Of a stretch of 64,000 nt of DNA, positions 8,953 to 17,630 are shown one piece after another. The notes beneath the pieces are model-generated. The model did not search any database, had not been told where the DNA came from, and saw nothing but the letters and a program-made list of their open reading frames with translations. Within the stretch, counting starts at the first letter, position 1; every line of letters starts with the position of its first letter. Source of the stretch: Palsa-504 sp963744575 (GTDB lineage: Bacteria > Actinomycetota > Actinomycetes > Streptosporangiales > Streptosporangiaceae); assembly GCA_963744575.1 (NCBI GenBank), contig CAVUUF010000016.1:62001-126000 (forward strand), in the 5' to 3' direction. Position numbers and translations under genes: made by a program.

Positions 8953-10632
8953 TCATCCGCTGTACCCGTAGCTGGTGAGCTGGTGCACCGCCGGCAGCAG
9001 GTTCCTGCCGTAGCACAGCACGAGGTTCGTGCCCACCTGGTAGGTGCGCTCCGGCGGCCCGAAGACGGCACGCACGCCGGACAGCGTGAGGTCGGGCGGG
9101 ACGTCGAAGACCGGCGCTGCCGGGACGATGACGAAATCGGCGCTGTGCAGGCGCGGGTCATACCAGGAAGCTTGCGCCTCGATGGTCGGGCCCAGGCCCG
9201 GTCCCGACGGCGACGGCTGGATGGGCCGCAGCTGCACCCGCTGCCCGGTGATGACGGTGACGCCGCTGCCCTGCCAGTAACCCGAAAGACCGTAGTCGAG
9301 CTGGTGCGCGACCAGCCAGTTTGCCAGCTGCTGGTTAGTCGTCGGCAGCGGCGGCTGCGCGGCGCCGTAGCCCAGGGCGGCGGCGTAACCGAGTAGCACC
9401 ACCCCCAGCACCGGCAGCAGCCTGGCGGAGACCAGCCGGCCGCCGAGCACGCGGCCGGTCAGGGCCGCTGCGCTCGGCAGCAGCGGCGCCATGGCCCGCC
9501 CGTCCGTGGGATGCAAGCCCACCGCGCGGCCGCTGAGCACCATGGCCGCCACCGTGGCCAGGACGGCGATGAGCAGGATCTGCGCCACCCGGTCCTCGTC
9601 GCGGGCAAACCGCCGTACCGCGGCCGCCAGCGCCCAGACCGCCAGGGCGACCCCCAGCAGGTGGACCGCTGCCAGCGCCGTCGCGGGTGGTGCCAGGCCG
9701 GCGAAATCCGCGCCGAACAGCGCCAGCAGGTCCACCAGCGTGCCCAGCAGGCTTCGTTCCAGCAAATGGGCGCTGACCACGTTGTGCGCGAACGGCAGCA
9801 GCGTGTATCCGCCCTGAGCGCGGATCAGCCGGTACACCGCCGCTGCCGCCGGGACAGCCAGCACCGCCGCCGCGGCGAGCGCCAGGTCGGTCCGGTCCGG
9901 CGCCGCAGGCTGACGTTCCACCGCCAGCCGCCGGCAGGCCCGGGCCGCGCACGCGACGAAAAGCGGCGCCACGCCCGCCCACAGCACCAGCGGATCGGCC
10001 ACCAGCGCCCAGGTGAGCAGGACCGCCACGATCACCGGCGTCCACCAGAGCCGGTCTGCCAGCCGGTCCACCACCAGCCAGGTGACCAGGAGCGGCACGG
10101 CGATCCCGGCATGATCGGGTGACAGCATGAAGATCGCGGTCCCGGGGCCAAGCTGCGGCGCGAGCATGATCCCGCCCGCCACAGCCATCCGCACCGCCGC
10201 TTCCCGGCCGCCCGTCCGGCCCTTGGCCAGCAGCGCCGCCAGCAGCACCAGCAGCGTGCAGGTCATCGCCCCGGCCACGTGCACCACCGCGACCCTGACC
10301 CCCGTCACCGATTCGATCAGCATGTACTGCGGCAGTTCAGTGCTCCAGAAAGACAGCTGCGACAGCTGCCAGCCGTGCAGCAGCACGTTGCCGTGCAGCA
10401 TGTCCTGAGCCTGCAGGACGTTCGCCGCCCCGTCGGAGTTCAGCGACCGGGTCCAGGATTGCCGCAGGTAGCACAGGAACAGCACCGCACCCGCCAGGGC
10501 CAGGAGCACGCCGGTGACCAGGCCCTCCGGCCAGCGTGCCCGGGCCGCGCCATGCCGGTGCCGTCCGGTACCGTCCGCGCCCGGCCACACGGCACCGGAC
10601 GGCAGCGTCGCCGGCTTGCGGAACATTGACAT
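8953..10632 (-). CDS. Polytopic membrane protein, unknown function (glycosyltransferase-39/C-like topology)
   Basis: 559 residues, start ATG 10632. A basic cytoplasmic N-terminus precedes the first helix (about 38-58), then an extracytoplasmic loop SWTRSLNSDGAANVLQAQDM, with about nine to ten further helices and a C-terminal hydrophilic domain of about 120 residues. An acidic residue in the first loop after helix 1 and a soluble C-terminal domain are features of lipid-linked sugar transferases (GT-C fold), but the family is not certain and I do not recognise a named protein. It stands alone between the SGNH hydrolase and the divergent PPOX gene. Confidence 0.65.
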   Translation of the reverse strand: MSMFRKPATLPSGAVWPGADGTGRHRHGAARARWPEGLVTGVLLALAGAVLFLCYLRQSWTRSLNSDGAANVLQAQDMLHGNVLLHGWQLSQLSFWSTELPQYMLIESVTGVRVAVVHVAGAMTCTLLVLLAALLAKGRTGGREAAVRMAVAGGIMLAPQLGPGTAIFMLSPDHAGIAVPLLVTWLVVDRLADRLWWTPVIVAVLLTWALVADPLVLWAGVAPLFVACAARACRRLAVERQPAAPDRTDLALAAAAVLAVPAAAAVYRLIRAQGGYTLLPFAHNVVSAHLLERSLLGTLVDLLALFGADFAGLAPPATALAAVHLLGVALAVWALAAAVRRFARDEDRVAQILLIAVLATVAAMVLSGRAVGLHPTDGRAMAPLLPSAAALTGRVLGGRLVSARLLPVLGVVLLGYAAALGYGAAQPPLPTTNQQLANWLVAHQLDYGLSGYWQGSGVTVITGQRVQLRPIQPSPSGPGLGPTIEAQASWYDPRLHSADFVIVPAAPVFDVPPDLTLSGVRAVFGPPERTYQVGTNLVLCYGRNLLPAVHQLTSYGYSG

Positions 10633-10832
10633 CGGATCTCCGGCCGCGGTAATGAGGTACGCGCACGCGTGGGACGCCCCCAGGCGAGGTTACGGAGCAT
10701 GAGCATAATGCTCAGCGGCGAGCCCGGCACGGCACACGGCTACCGGCTCGGCCGCGAGCCGGCCCGCGACTACCGCCGCCCGGGCAGAACGCCGCGGCGG
10801 AACATCGGGCCGGAGCCGGTTGTTCTCCCGGC

Positions 10833-11261
10833 ATGATGGAGGGACGGTTTGCTGGGCTGATTGCCGGGCAGCGGCAGGGAGTGCTGGTCACCCTCAGGAA
10901 AGACGGGTGGCCCCAGTTGTCCAACGTGAACTACGCCTGGTATCCCGAGGAACAGACCATCAAGATCTCCACCACCGACGACCGGGCCAAGACGAGCAAC
11001 ATGCGCCGTGACCCGCGGGCCAGCTTCCATGTCACTAGCGGTGACTTCTGGTCCTATGTCGTGGTGGACGGGCACGCCGAGCTTTCCGCGGTGGCCCGCG
11101 ATCCGCACGACGCGGCCGTGGCGGAACTGGTCGACCTGTACCGGGCGGTACAAGGCGACCACCCGGACTGGGCGGACTTCCGGGCGGCCATGGTCCGCGA
11201 CCGGCGCCTGGTGGTCCGGCTGCGGGCCGGGCGAGCCTACGGGATGGTTCACCGCGGCTAA
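10833..11261 (+). CDS. PPOX-class (F420/FMN split-barrel) oxidoreductase
   Basis: 142 residues, the size of actinomycete PPOX-class F420-dependent enzymes. The split-barrel signature is clear: GVLVTLRKDGWPQLSNVNYAW-type strands at the N-terminus, IKISTTDDRAKTSNMRRDPR in the middle (ribityl and phosphate contacts) and SYVVVDGHAEL. Family members reduce or bind F420, FMN or heme; which applies here cannot be read from sequence. The start is ATG 10833 (a second in-frame ATG is next). It is divergent from the large membrane protein gene and followed about 100 bases later by moaA. Confidence 0.83.
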   Translation: MMEGRFAGLIAGQRQGVLVTLRKDGWPQLSNVNYAWYPEEQTIKISTTDDRAKTSNMRRDPRASFHVTSGDFWSYVVVDGHAELSAVARDPHDAAVAELVDLYRAVQGDHPDWADFRAAMVRDRRLVVRLRAGRAYGMVHRG

Positions 11262-11367
11262 CGAAAAGCAAGGGGCGGTTGCGCCGGGCAAAACCCGGCT
11301 TCCGCCTCGTTGACGGGAGACGCTATGTGCACCAATCGGTCCTTGCTGTCCCGCGTAAGCTGGGACG

Positions 11368-12357
11368 ATGCTCGCTGATTCCTTCGGGCGGGTCGCCGCT
11401 GACCTGCGCGTGTCGCTCACCGACCGGTGTAACCTGCGGTGCGCGTACTGCATGCCGCCCGAAGGGCTCGACTGGCTGCCCGCGTCCGAACAACTCACCG
11501 ACGACGAGGTGGTCAGGCTCGTCCGGATCGGGGTCGAGCGGCTCGGCATCCGCGAGGTCAGGTTCACCGGCGGCGAGCCGCTGCTGCGGCGCGGGCTGGC
11601 CGGCATCGTCGCCCGCACCGCGGGACTGCGCCCGCGCCCGGAGATCTCGCTGACCACCAACGCCATCGGCCTGGCGCGCAGCGCCGCGGCCCTGCGCGCG
11701 GCCGGCCTGGACCGCATCAACGTGTCGCTGGACACGCTGCGGCCCGAGACGTTCCGCAAGCTCGCGCGCCGGGACCGGTTGCCGGACGTGCTCGACGGCC
11801 TGGCCGCCGCGGCCGCGGCCGGGCTGACCCCGGTCAAGGTCAACACCGTGCTCATGCGGGACCTGAACGACGACGAGGCGGTGCCGCTGCTGCGGTTCTG
11901 CCTGGAGCACGGCTACGAGCTGCGGTTCATCGAGCAGATGCCGCTGGACGCGCAGCACGGCTGGAAACGGGCCGAGATGGTGACGGCGCAGGAGATCCTC
12001 GCCGCGCTCGGCCGGGAGTTCACCCTCACCCCCGACGACCCGGACCAGCGCGGGTCGGCTCCCGCCGAGGCCTTCGCAGTCGACGGCGGCCCGGCCCGGG
12101 TCGGCGTCATCGCCTCGGTGACCAGGCCGTTCTGCGGCACCTGCAACCGGGTCCGGCTGACCGCCGACGGCCAGGTGCGGAACTGCCTGTTCGCCCGCAC
12201 GGAAAGCGACCTGCGCGGCCCGATGCGCGCCGGGGCCAGCGACGCCGAGCTGGCCGCGGCATGGCGCCGGGCTGTCGCCGGCAAGCTGCCCGGCCACGGC
12301 ATCAACGACCCGTCGTTCCTGCAGCCCGACCGCCCGATGTCCGCCATCGGCGGGTAA
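11368..12357 (+). CDS. moaA: GTP 3',8-cyclase, molybdenum cofactor biosynthesis
   Basis: 329 residues. Radical SAM cluster Cys21, Cys25 and Cys28 (CNLRCAYC), glycine-rich SAM site FTGGEPLLR, and the second [4Fe-4S] cluster with Cys256, Cys259 and Cys273 (CGTCNRVRL, then RNC). It converts GTP to 3',8-cyclo-GTP in the first step of molybdopterin synthesis together with MoaC. The family's GG end is present (SAIGG). No other moa gene adjoins it, so the rest of the pathway is elsewhere; the molybdenum hydroxylase at 1.3-5 kb is a likely customer. Confidence 0.95.
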   Translation: MLADSFGRVAADLRVSLTDRCNLRCAYCMPPEGLDWLPASEQLTDDEVVRLVRIGVERLGIREVRFTGGEPLLRRGLAGIVARTAGLRPRPEISLTTNAIGLARSAAALRAAGLDRINVSLDTLRPETFRKLARRDRLPDVLDGLAAAAAAGLTPVKVNTVLMRDLNDDEAVPLLRFCLEHGYELRFIEQMPLDAQHGWKRAEMVTAQEILAALGREFTLTPDDPDQRGSAPAEAFAVDGGPARVGVIASVTRPFCGTCNRVRLTADGQVRNCLFARTESDLRGPMRAGASDAELAAAWRRAVAGKLPGHGINDPSFLQPDRPMSAIGG

Positions 12358-12432
12358 CGCCGGAGCGGGCTGACCGCTTCGGCGGGGCTCGCACCCGCCC
12401 GTTCGGGAAAATAAACTCAAGGTGAACCGAAC

Positions 12433-12556
12433 ACGCACGGGAGCCCGGGCCGACCGGGCTGAGAGGGTGGCTGTGCGGCCCGGGGACGCCCCCTGGCACC
12501 CCCCGCTACGCGCCACCGACCGTCTGAACCTGTCCGGGTAATGCCGGCGTAGGGAG
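12433..12556 (+). promoter_or_regulatory. TPP riboswitch (THI element) controlling cytX
   Basis: The conserved thi-box parts are all present in order: GGGAG then GGGCTGAGAGG (about 12439-12466), a long variable P3-type arm of G/C-rich sequence, then GACCG, GAACCTG and GGGTAATGCCGGCGTAGGGA. The closing AGGGAGG (12551-12557) is itself the ribosome site, 5 bases before the cytX ATG, so ligand binding should block translation initiation. A GGGAAAATAAACTC stretch just upstream (about 12405-12420) may be the promoter. Confidence 0.92.
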
Positions 12557-12562
12557 GCTGCC

Positions 12563-13933
12563 ATGGCGGCGACCGCCGCGAAGCACACCGAAGACACCTT
12601 CGTCACCGTCCGCGGCGACCGCCGCTCGGAGGTGGCGCGCACCCTGACCGAGCCGGTACCGCAGGCGCTGAGCCTGCTCGACCAGTTCGGCCTGTGGGGC
12701 AACCTGGGGGTCAGCCTGCTCGGCTTCACCGGCGCGATCTTCGTGCTGCAGCCGTTCGGCGCGGGCACCCCCGAACTGTCGCTGGCCGCCGCGCTGACCG
12801 CGATCGTGGCGGGCACCGTGCTCGGCACGCTCGTGGTCGCGCTGGCTGGGCTGCCCGGGGCGCGGACCGGCGGGCCGGCCATGGTGCTGCTGCGCGGGCT
12901 GTTCGGCGCCCGGCTGTCCTATTTGCCCACCGTGCTGAACATCCTGCAGTGTGTCGGCTGGGGCGTGTTCGAGCTGGTCACGATCGCGACCGCGGCGCAC
13001 ACGGTGGCGCCCGCCCTGCCGAAGACCGGCTATGTGCTCATCGCCGGGGCGGCCACGGCCCTGCTCGCCATCCGGCCGCTGGGCGCCGTCCGGGTGCTGC
13101 GCAAGTACGCGACCGGCGCCGTGGTCGTCGTCCTCTGCTACTTGTTCGTGCAGCTCATCAGGCATCCGCTGCCCGGCTTCGCGCACGGCACCTGGTCCGG
13201 GTTCTGGGTAGCGGCCGACACCGTAGTCGCGGTGGCCGTCTCGTGGGCCCCGCTGGTCGCCGACTACACCCGGCACTCCCGCAGCCAGCGGGCCGCCTTC
13301 GCCGGCGTGCTGGCCGGCTACAGCGTCACCCAGGTCCTGTGCTACGTCATCGGGCTGCTCGCGCTGGTCACCGTGGCGCACGGCAACCCCAACCACATCT
13401 ACGGCGCGTTCATCGCGCTGCCGCTCGGTTCGCTCGCCTTCGCCATCCTGGCCGCGCGCGAGCTCGACCAGGCGTTCGCCAACGTCTACTCCACCGCGGT
13501 GTCGACGCAGAACCTGCGCCCGCTGTGGGACCGCCGGGTGCTGGCCGGGGTGATCGCCGCGCTGACCACGGCGGGCGCGCTGTGGCTGAACATCGCCGAC
13601 TACGAGAACTTCCTCACGCTGATCGGCTCGGTGTTCGTGCCCATGTCGGCCGTGCTGATCACGGACTACTTCGTGGTCTCCCGCGGGCGCTGGGACCTGT
13701 CGGCGTCGGCCCGCTCGCGGTGGCCGATGCTGCTGCCCTGGGCCGCGGGCTTCGTCACCTACCAGCTCATCAACCCCGGCTCGGTGTCCTGGTGGGCGTC
13801 GGCCTGGACGTCGTTCGGCCACGACATCGGCTTCACCCCGGCCAGCTGGATGTCGGCCTCGATCCTGTCCTTCGCCGTCGCCGCGGTGGTCACCCTGCCG
13901 GCCGGCTGGCTGACCCGGCGGCTCAGACGGTGA
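12563..13933 (+). CDS. cytX: NCS1-family permease, probable hydroxymethylpyrimidine transporter CytX
   Basis: 456 residues with about 12 helices of the purine-cytosine permease (NCS1) family. Landmarks are SLLDQFGLWGNLGVSLLGF near the N-terminus and GVFELVTIATAA in the middle. NCS1 proteins placed directly behind a TPP riboswitch are predicted or shown to import the thiamine pyrimidine precursor HMP or a degradation product. The start ATG 12563 has AGGGAGG supplied by the riboswitch. It overlaps the next gene by 4 bases (GTGA). Confidence 0.88.
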   Translation: MAATAAKHTEDTFVTVRGDRRSEVARTLTEPVPQALSLLDQFGLWGNLGVSLLGFTGAIFVLQPFGAGTPELSLAAALTAIVAGTVLGTLVVALAGLPGARTGGPAMVLLRGLFGARLSYLPTVLNILQCVGWGVFELVTIATAAHTVAPALPKTGYVLIAGAATALLAIRPLGAVRVLRKYATGAVVVVLCYLFVQLIRHPLPGFAHGTWSGFWVAADTVVAVAVSWAPLVADYTRHSRSQRAAFAGVLAGYSVTQVLCYVIGLLALVTVAHGNPNHIYGAFIALPLGSLAFAILAARELDQAFANVYSTAVSTQNLRPLWDRRVLAGVIAALTTAGALWLNIADYENFLTLIGSVFVPMSAVLITDYFVVSRGRWDLSASARSRWPMLLPWAAGFVTYQLINPGSVSWWASAWTSFGHDIGFTPASWMSASILSFAVAAVVTLPAGWLTRRLRR

Positions 13934-15093
13934 CCGGCCTGCCTTCGGGGCCGCACGCCGTCCACGGCATGGGCCGTGAACTGGCCGAACCCGACTGGTC
14001 CCCGCTCACCGACGAAGAGCTGAGCGGCGTCCTCGGATCCGGGGAGCCCGGCGGCCTCGGGCGCACGCCGGTGGTGACCTGGCGCAGTCCGCGGCCGATG
14101 TCGGCCGCCGCCCTGGCCCGCCTCGGCGACGCGACTGTGTTCGTCAAGCGCCACCACGTCAGCGTCCGCAGCCCGGCCCAGCTCGCCGCCGAGCACGCCT
14201 TCGCGGACCATCTGCGGCGCTGGGCCCAGCCGGTGCCCGCCGTGCTGCGGCTGGCCGACGGCCAGTCCGTGCTCCGGCGCGGGGACTTCTGCTACGAGGC
14301 TCACCAGGTCGCGGACGGCATCGACCTGTACCGGGACGCGGTCAGCTGGTCGCCGTACGCCAGCCTGGGCCACGCCCACGCGGCCGGCGCGGCGCTGGCC
14401 CGGCTGCACCTGGCCGCGGCGGATTTCGGCCTGCCCGCCCGGCCGCCCGGGGTGCTGATGAACTCCTGCCAGGTCATCACCGCAGTCGACCCGCTCGCCA
14501 CGGTGAGCCGGCTGGTGGCCGCGCGCCCGGCCCTGGCCGCCTACCTGGCCGGGCGGCGCTGGCCGACGGATTTCACCGGCACCCTGACCCCGCTGATCGC
14601 GCCCGCGGCGCCGCGGCTGGCGGCGCTGCGCCCGCAGTGGGGACACGGCGACTGGCACCCCTCCAACCTCACCTGGAGCTCGGCGGCACCGGACGCGCAG
14701 GTGGCCGGGATCTTCGACTTCGGGCTGGCCAACCGGACCTACGCCGTGCACGACCTGGCCCTGGCCCTCGAGCGCGCCGTGGTGAGCTGGCTCGACCTGC
14801 CGGAAACCGGCACGGCTCGCGCCGACCTCGCCGCGGCCGCCTTCATCCTGGACGGGTACCAGACGGTCCGGCCGCTGAGCGGGGACGAAGCCGCCGCGCT
14901 GCCCGCGCTGCTGCCCGTCGTCCACGTGGAATACGCGCTGTCCGAGGCGGACTACTTCACCGGCGTGGCCGTCTCGGCGGCCAGCGCCGACCTGGCCTAT
15001 GAGTACCTGATCGGGCACGCCAGGTGGTTCGGCCAGCCGCCAGGCACGGCCCTGCTGGAGTTCCTGGCCGGGCACCTGCGCGGCTGCGGCTAG
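13930..15093 (+). CDS. Aminoglycoside-phosphotransferase-fold kinase, probable thiamine/pyrimidine salvage kinase
   Basis: 387 residues with the APH/choline kinase fold. The catalytic loop is HGDWHPSNL (His239 to Leu247, with Asp241 as catalytic base and Asn246 for metal), followed by the metal-binding IFDFGLANR (Asp263). The GTG start lies in the cytX stop (GTGA), so it is translated with the transporter and should be under the same TPP riboswitch. In known biology the APH-fold enzyme ThiK phosphorylates thiamine, and an HMP kinase would also make sense next to CytX. Both are inferences from context; resistance to an aminoglycoside is much less likely here. Confidence 0.82.
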   Translation: MTGLPSGPHAVHGMGRELAEPDWSPLTDEELSGVLGSGEPGGLGRTPVVTWRSPRPMSAAALARLGDATVFVKRHHVSVRSPAQLAAEHAFADHLRRWAQPVPAVLRLADGQSVLRRGDFCYEAHQVADGIDLYRDAVSWSPYASLGHAHAAGAALARLHLAAADFGLPARPPGVLMNSCQVITAVDPLATVSRLVAARPALAAYLAGRRWPTDFTGTLTPLIAPAAPRLAALRPQWGHGDWHPSNLTWSSAAPDAQVAGIFDFGLANRTYAVHDLALALERAVVSWLDLPETGTARADLAAAAFILDGYQTVRPLSGDEAAALPALLPVVHVEYALSEADYFTGVAVSAASADLAYEYLIGHARWFGQPPGTALLEFLAGHLRGCG

Positions 15094-16082
15094 CCGGCGT
15101 CGCCCGGACGGTAGGCCGGGCCGTGCGCGTCGTCACAGTGCTCCTCCCGGCTGAGGCGGATCAGCCCGGGCGCGGCTGGCAGGCCGGCGTGGTCCACCTG
15201 GAGGGTGGCGTGGGTGATGCCGTACTCGCGGCTCAGGTAGTCCTCCAGGTCGGCGCGGACCGCGTGGCAGTCCTCGCCCGGTTCGACCAGCACGTGCGCA
15301 GAGGCGGCGGGCATACCCGTGGTGATCTCCCAGATGTGCAGGTCGTGGACCTCGGTGACGTGCGGGCGGTCGGCCATCGCCGCGCCGACCGCCGCCGGGT
15401 CGAGCCCGGCCGGCGCCGCCTCGAGGAAGATCCGCCCGGACTGCCTGATCAGCCCGGCGCCCGCGTGCACCATCAGCGCCACGACGACCAGCGTGGCGAT
15501 CGCGTCGGCCCGGTCGAGCCCGGTCAGCAGGATGACCACGCCCGCCACCGCCGTCGCCGCGAACGCGTACAGGTCGGTGACGATGTGCTTGAACGCGCCG
15601 GCCAGGTTGAGGCTGCGCGGCGCGGCGTGCCGGTAATCAGCTGGGCCGCCCGCCCGCGCGATCAGCATGGTGGCCGCGACGTTGACCGCCACTCCGGCCA
15701 GCGCGACGGCGAGCATCGTGCCGCCGGCCACCACCGGCGGCGTCACCAGGTGCCGGATGGCGGTGTAACCAAGCCACGCCGCGAGCAGCACCAGCGTGAT
15801 GCCGTTGGCCTGCGCGGACAGGATCTCGGCGCGCTTGAGGCCGTAGGTGTACCCGCCGGCCGGCGGCCGGGCCGCCAGCCGCGCGGTGACCAGCACGAGC
15901 GCGATCGCCGCGGCGTCGGTCAGCATGTGCGCGGCGTCGGAGATCAGCGCGAGGGAGTGCGCGGCCACGCCCGCGATGATCTCCCCGGCCATGAAGGCGA
16001 GGATCAGCGCCAGGGCGCCGGACAGCCACCTGGCGTCCGCGCCGGGCGCCGGGCCGTGCGCGTGCCCCGCTGTTCCGGCCAC
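15090..16082 (-). CDS. Cation diffusion facilitator (CzcD/ZitB-type zinc exporter)
   Basis: 330 residues from the GTG at 16082; MAGTAGHAHG at the start is the usual His-bearing N-terminus. Six helices are visible. The metal site is HSLALISDAAHMLTDA in helix 2 (HxxxD pair) with its partner HIVTDLYAF in helix 5. The C-terminal cytoplasmic domain has DLHIWEITTGMPAASAHVLV, typical of zinc CDF proteins. It exports Zn(II), possibly Co or Cd, against protons. The start has no good ribosome site; the frame is open further upstream but that part has no family similarity. It is convergent with, and overlaps by 4 bases, the APH-type kinase. Confidence 0.87.
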   Translation of the reverse strand: MAGTAGHAHGPAPGADARWLSGALALILAFMAGEIIAGVAAHSLALISDAAHMLTDAAAIALVLVTARLAARPPAGGYTYGLKRAEILSAQANGITLVLLAAWLGYTAIRHLVTPPVVAGGTMLAVALAGVAVNVAATMLIARAGGPADYRHAAPRSLNLAGAFKHIVTDLYAFAATAVAGVVILLTGLDRADAIATLVVVALMVHAGAGLIRQSGRIFLEAAPAGLDPAAVGAAMADRPHVTEVHDLHIWEITTGMPAASAHVLVEPGEDCHAVRADLEDYLSREYGITHATLQVDHAGLPAAPGLIRLSREEHCDDAHGPAYRPGDAG

Positions 16083-16189
16083 GATTTGACGATATCTGCA
16101 CCGATAAGGGACTTGTACGCACGGCCGGAGGTGACGTGCGGCGGCTGGCCGGCCGGCCAGGAGGAGCACCCGAACGGCCTGCACCTCGT

Positions 16190-16319
16190 GGTCCCGCCGC
16201 GCTGCGGCGGCTCGGCCAGCCGGAGGACATCGCCGCTGCGGTGGCTTTTCCTGGCCGGCCCCGGTTCCGGCTGGATCAGCGGGCAGAACATTGCCGCCGA
16301 CGGCGGGCTCCTGCCCTGA
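16190..16319 (+). pseudogene. 3' remnant of a short-chain dehydrogenase/reductase with a frameshift
   Basis: One frame reads LRRLGQPEDIAAAVAF (to about 16248) and the next frame continues LAGPGSGWISGQNIAADGG to the stop at 16319. Together they are the classic SDR C-terminus. The switch falls in the run TTTT at 16246-16249; removing one T restores a continuous frame. Nothing of the N-terminal Rossmann fold or the YxxxK motif is present upstream, where the zinc exporter occupies the other strand. Confidence 0.75.
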
Positions 16320-16336
16320 CCTCTAGGCTGGTCCCC

Positions 16337-16600
16337 ATGAGCACTATGGATCAGTGGACGGCCGCGGTCTGCGCGGATCTCGGTCTCGACCCCAGCTCCG
16401 CCGACCTGCGGGCCGTGCTCGACCTGACCCGCGACGTCGCTCACGGCGTGGCCAGGCCCGCCGCGCCGCTGACCGCCTACCTGGTCGGGGTGGCGGTCGG
16501 CCGCGGCCGGGCGCTGCCGGACGCGGCCGGGCGGATCGCGGCGCTCGCCGCGGACTGGGGCGGGGAAGAGACCGGGAATTTACCGAACGGTCCTGGCTGA
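16337..16600 (+). CDS. DUF6457 domain protein
   Basis: 87 residues, the full family length. Recognisable by WTAAVCADLGLDP, then VLDLTRDVAHGVARPAAPLT and AYLVGVAVGRG. In actinomycetes this small helical domain occurs alone or fused to MobA-like molybdopterin-guanine dinucleotide enzymes, so a link to molybdenum cofactor metabolism is possible and would fit the neighbourhood. The start ATG 16337 sits 18 bases after the SDR remnant stop. No biochemical role is known to me. Confidence 0.7.
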   Translation: MSTMDQWTAAVCADLGLDPSSADLRAVLDLTRDVAHGVARPAAPLTAYLVGVAVGRGRALPDAAGRIAALAADWGGEETGNLPNGPG

Positions 16601-16979
16601 CGCCGAGCGAATCCGCTCTGCCCGCCTGGCCGCGGCGCGGTCGCGGGCGCCAGGAAATCCCGCGTTGCCAGCCCGAGGCGCGGCTGGTTTGACGTACCGT
16701 CGCTGCCAACCACCGCCCGGTTACCGGACTCTTACAGATCTCCTCATCTCCCGGTGGCCGGCGGCCCCCTCCCCTAAGACGGTGTCGCGGGAGCGGACCC
16801 AGCCGAGCGAAGGGCGGTGCTTGACATCCCCGCACAGCCACGGCATGCCCTGCCGCAGTCCGTGCCGGGTAGTGCATGTGCCGGGCTATCGCAGACATGT
16901 TCGATTATACCACTATCCGGAGGGAGGGAGCGGCGTTTCCTGTCCAGCCAGAAGGCCGGGTCTTCACGCCGCGATCCTG
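16601..16979 (+). other. Intergenic region upstream of the Rieske gene
   Basis: About 380 bases without a convincing gene. It contains a TTGACA (16821-16826) without a well-placed -10 partner, and an A+T-rich segment GATTATACCACTATCC (about 16901-16918) that could be a -10 region. The Rieske frame is open through this region but that part has no signal-peptide character. Confidence 0.35.
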
Positions 16980-17606
16980 ATGACTCCCCAATCCACGTGG
17001 GCCACTGAAACTGAGGGCGCCGACGCTCAGCACCACCCGCGGCCGACGAGACGCGGCGTGTTGCTCGGGGTAAGCCTGGCCGGACTGAGCGGGGCGCTGG
17101 CGGGCTGCAGCACCGCGGCTGTGCCCTACGACGCCGACGAGGCGGGAGCGGTACCGAACGACGCGGCACCGGCCGCCGCGGCGACCTCGGGCGCGATGGC
17201 GGGCCAGGGCGGCATGCAGCCCAGCCCGGCGCCGGCCAGCCCGGCGCCGGCCAGCCCGGCGCCGGCCAGCGACGCGCCGGCCAGCGGCGCGCCGGGGAAG
17301 AAGGCCGCCAAGCTCGCCGGCACCGTGCTCGGCGCGGCCAGCGATATCCCGCTCGGCGGCGGCAAGATCTACACCGCGGCGAGGGTCGTGGTGACCCAGC
17401 CGGCCCGCGGTCAGTACCGGGCGTTCAGCGCGGTGTGCACGCACGTCGGCTGCATCATGAACGAGGTCGCCAACGGCACCATCGACTGCCCCTGCCACGG
17501 CAGCGAGTTCAAGATCACCACCGGCGCCGTGGTGACCGGCCCGGCCCCGGCCCCGCTGCCGAAGATGCAGATCAAGGTCGTGAACGGCATGGTCGTCCTG
17601 CTCTGA
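16980..17606 (+). CDS. Tat-exported Rieske [2Fe-2S] lipoprotein
   Basis: 208 residues. The N-terminus has a twin-arginine signal (RPTRRGVLLG, Arg24-Arg25) with a lipobox LAGC (Cys43), so the protein should fold in the cytoplasm and be anchored outside. A low-complexity linker holds perfect PASPA-type repeats (about 82-97). The Rieske domain binds its cluster with Cys153 and His155 (CTHVGC) and Cys170 and His173 (CPCHGS), with the Cys158-Cys172 disulfide. It is a soluble-type Rieske protein outside a bc1 operon; such proteins are electron carriers of mostly unknown partnership. The start ATG 16980 places the Tat signal at the N-terminus. Confidence 0.9.
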   Translation: MTPQSTWATETEGADAQHHPRPTRRGVLLGVSLAGLSGALAGCSTAAVPYDADEAGAVPNDAAPAAAATSGAMAGQGGMQPSPAPASPAPASPAPASDAPASGAPGKKAAKLAGTVLGAASDIPLGGGKIYTAARVVVTQPARGQYRAFSAVCTHVGCIMNEVANGTIDCPCHGSEFKITTGAVVTGPAPAPLPKMQIKVVNGMVVLL

Positions 17607-17630
17607 GCCCCGCCCTTTCTCGTTCCCGGC

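Noticed and set aside
8804..9016. Upstream extension of the SGNH hydrolase to ATG 9016
   Set aside because: It would bury the signal peptide at residue 72; the GTG at 8803 puts it at the N-terminus.
12694..13929. In-frame upstream extension of the APH-type kinase through cytX
   Set aside because: The extension lies wholly inside cytX in another frame and has no kinase similarity; the GTG at 13930 in the cytX stop is the natural start.
13930..15093. Aminoglycoside resistance gene
   Set aside because: Coupling to a TPP-controlled permease and general divergence from resistance enzymes make a metabolic kinase far more likely.
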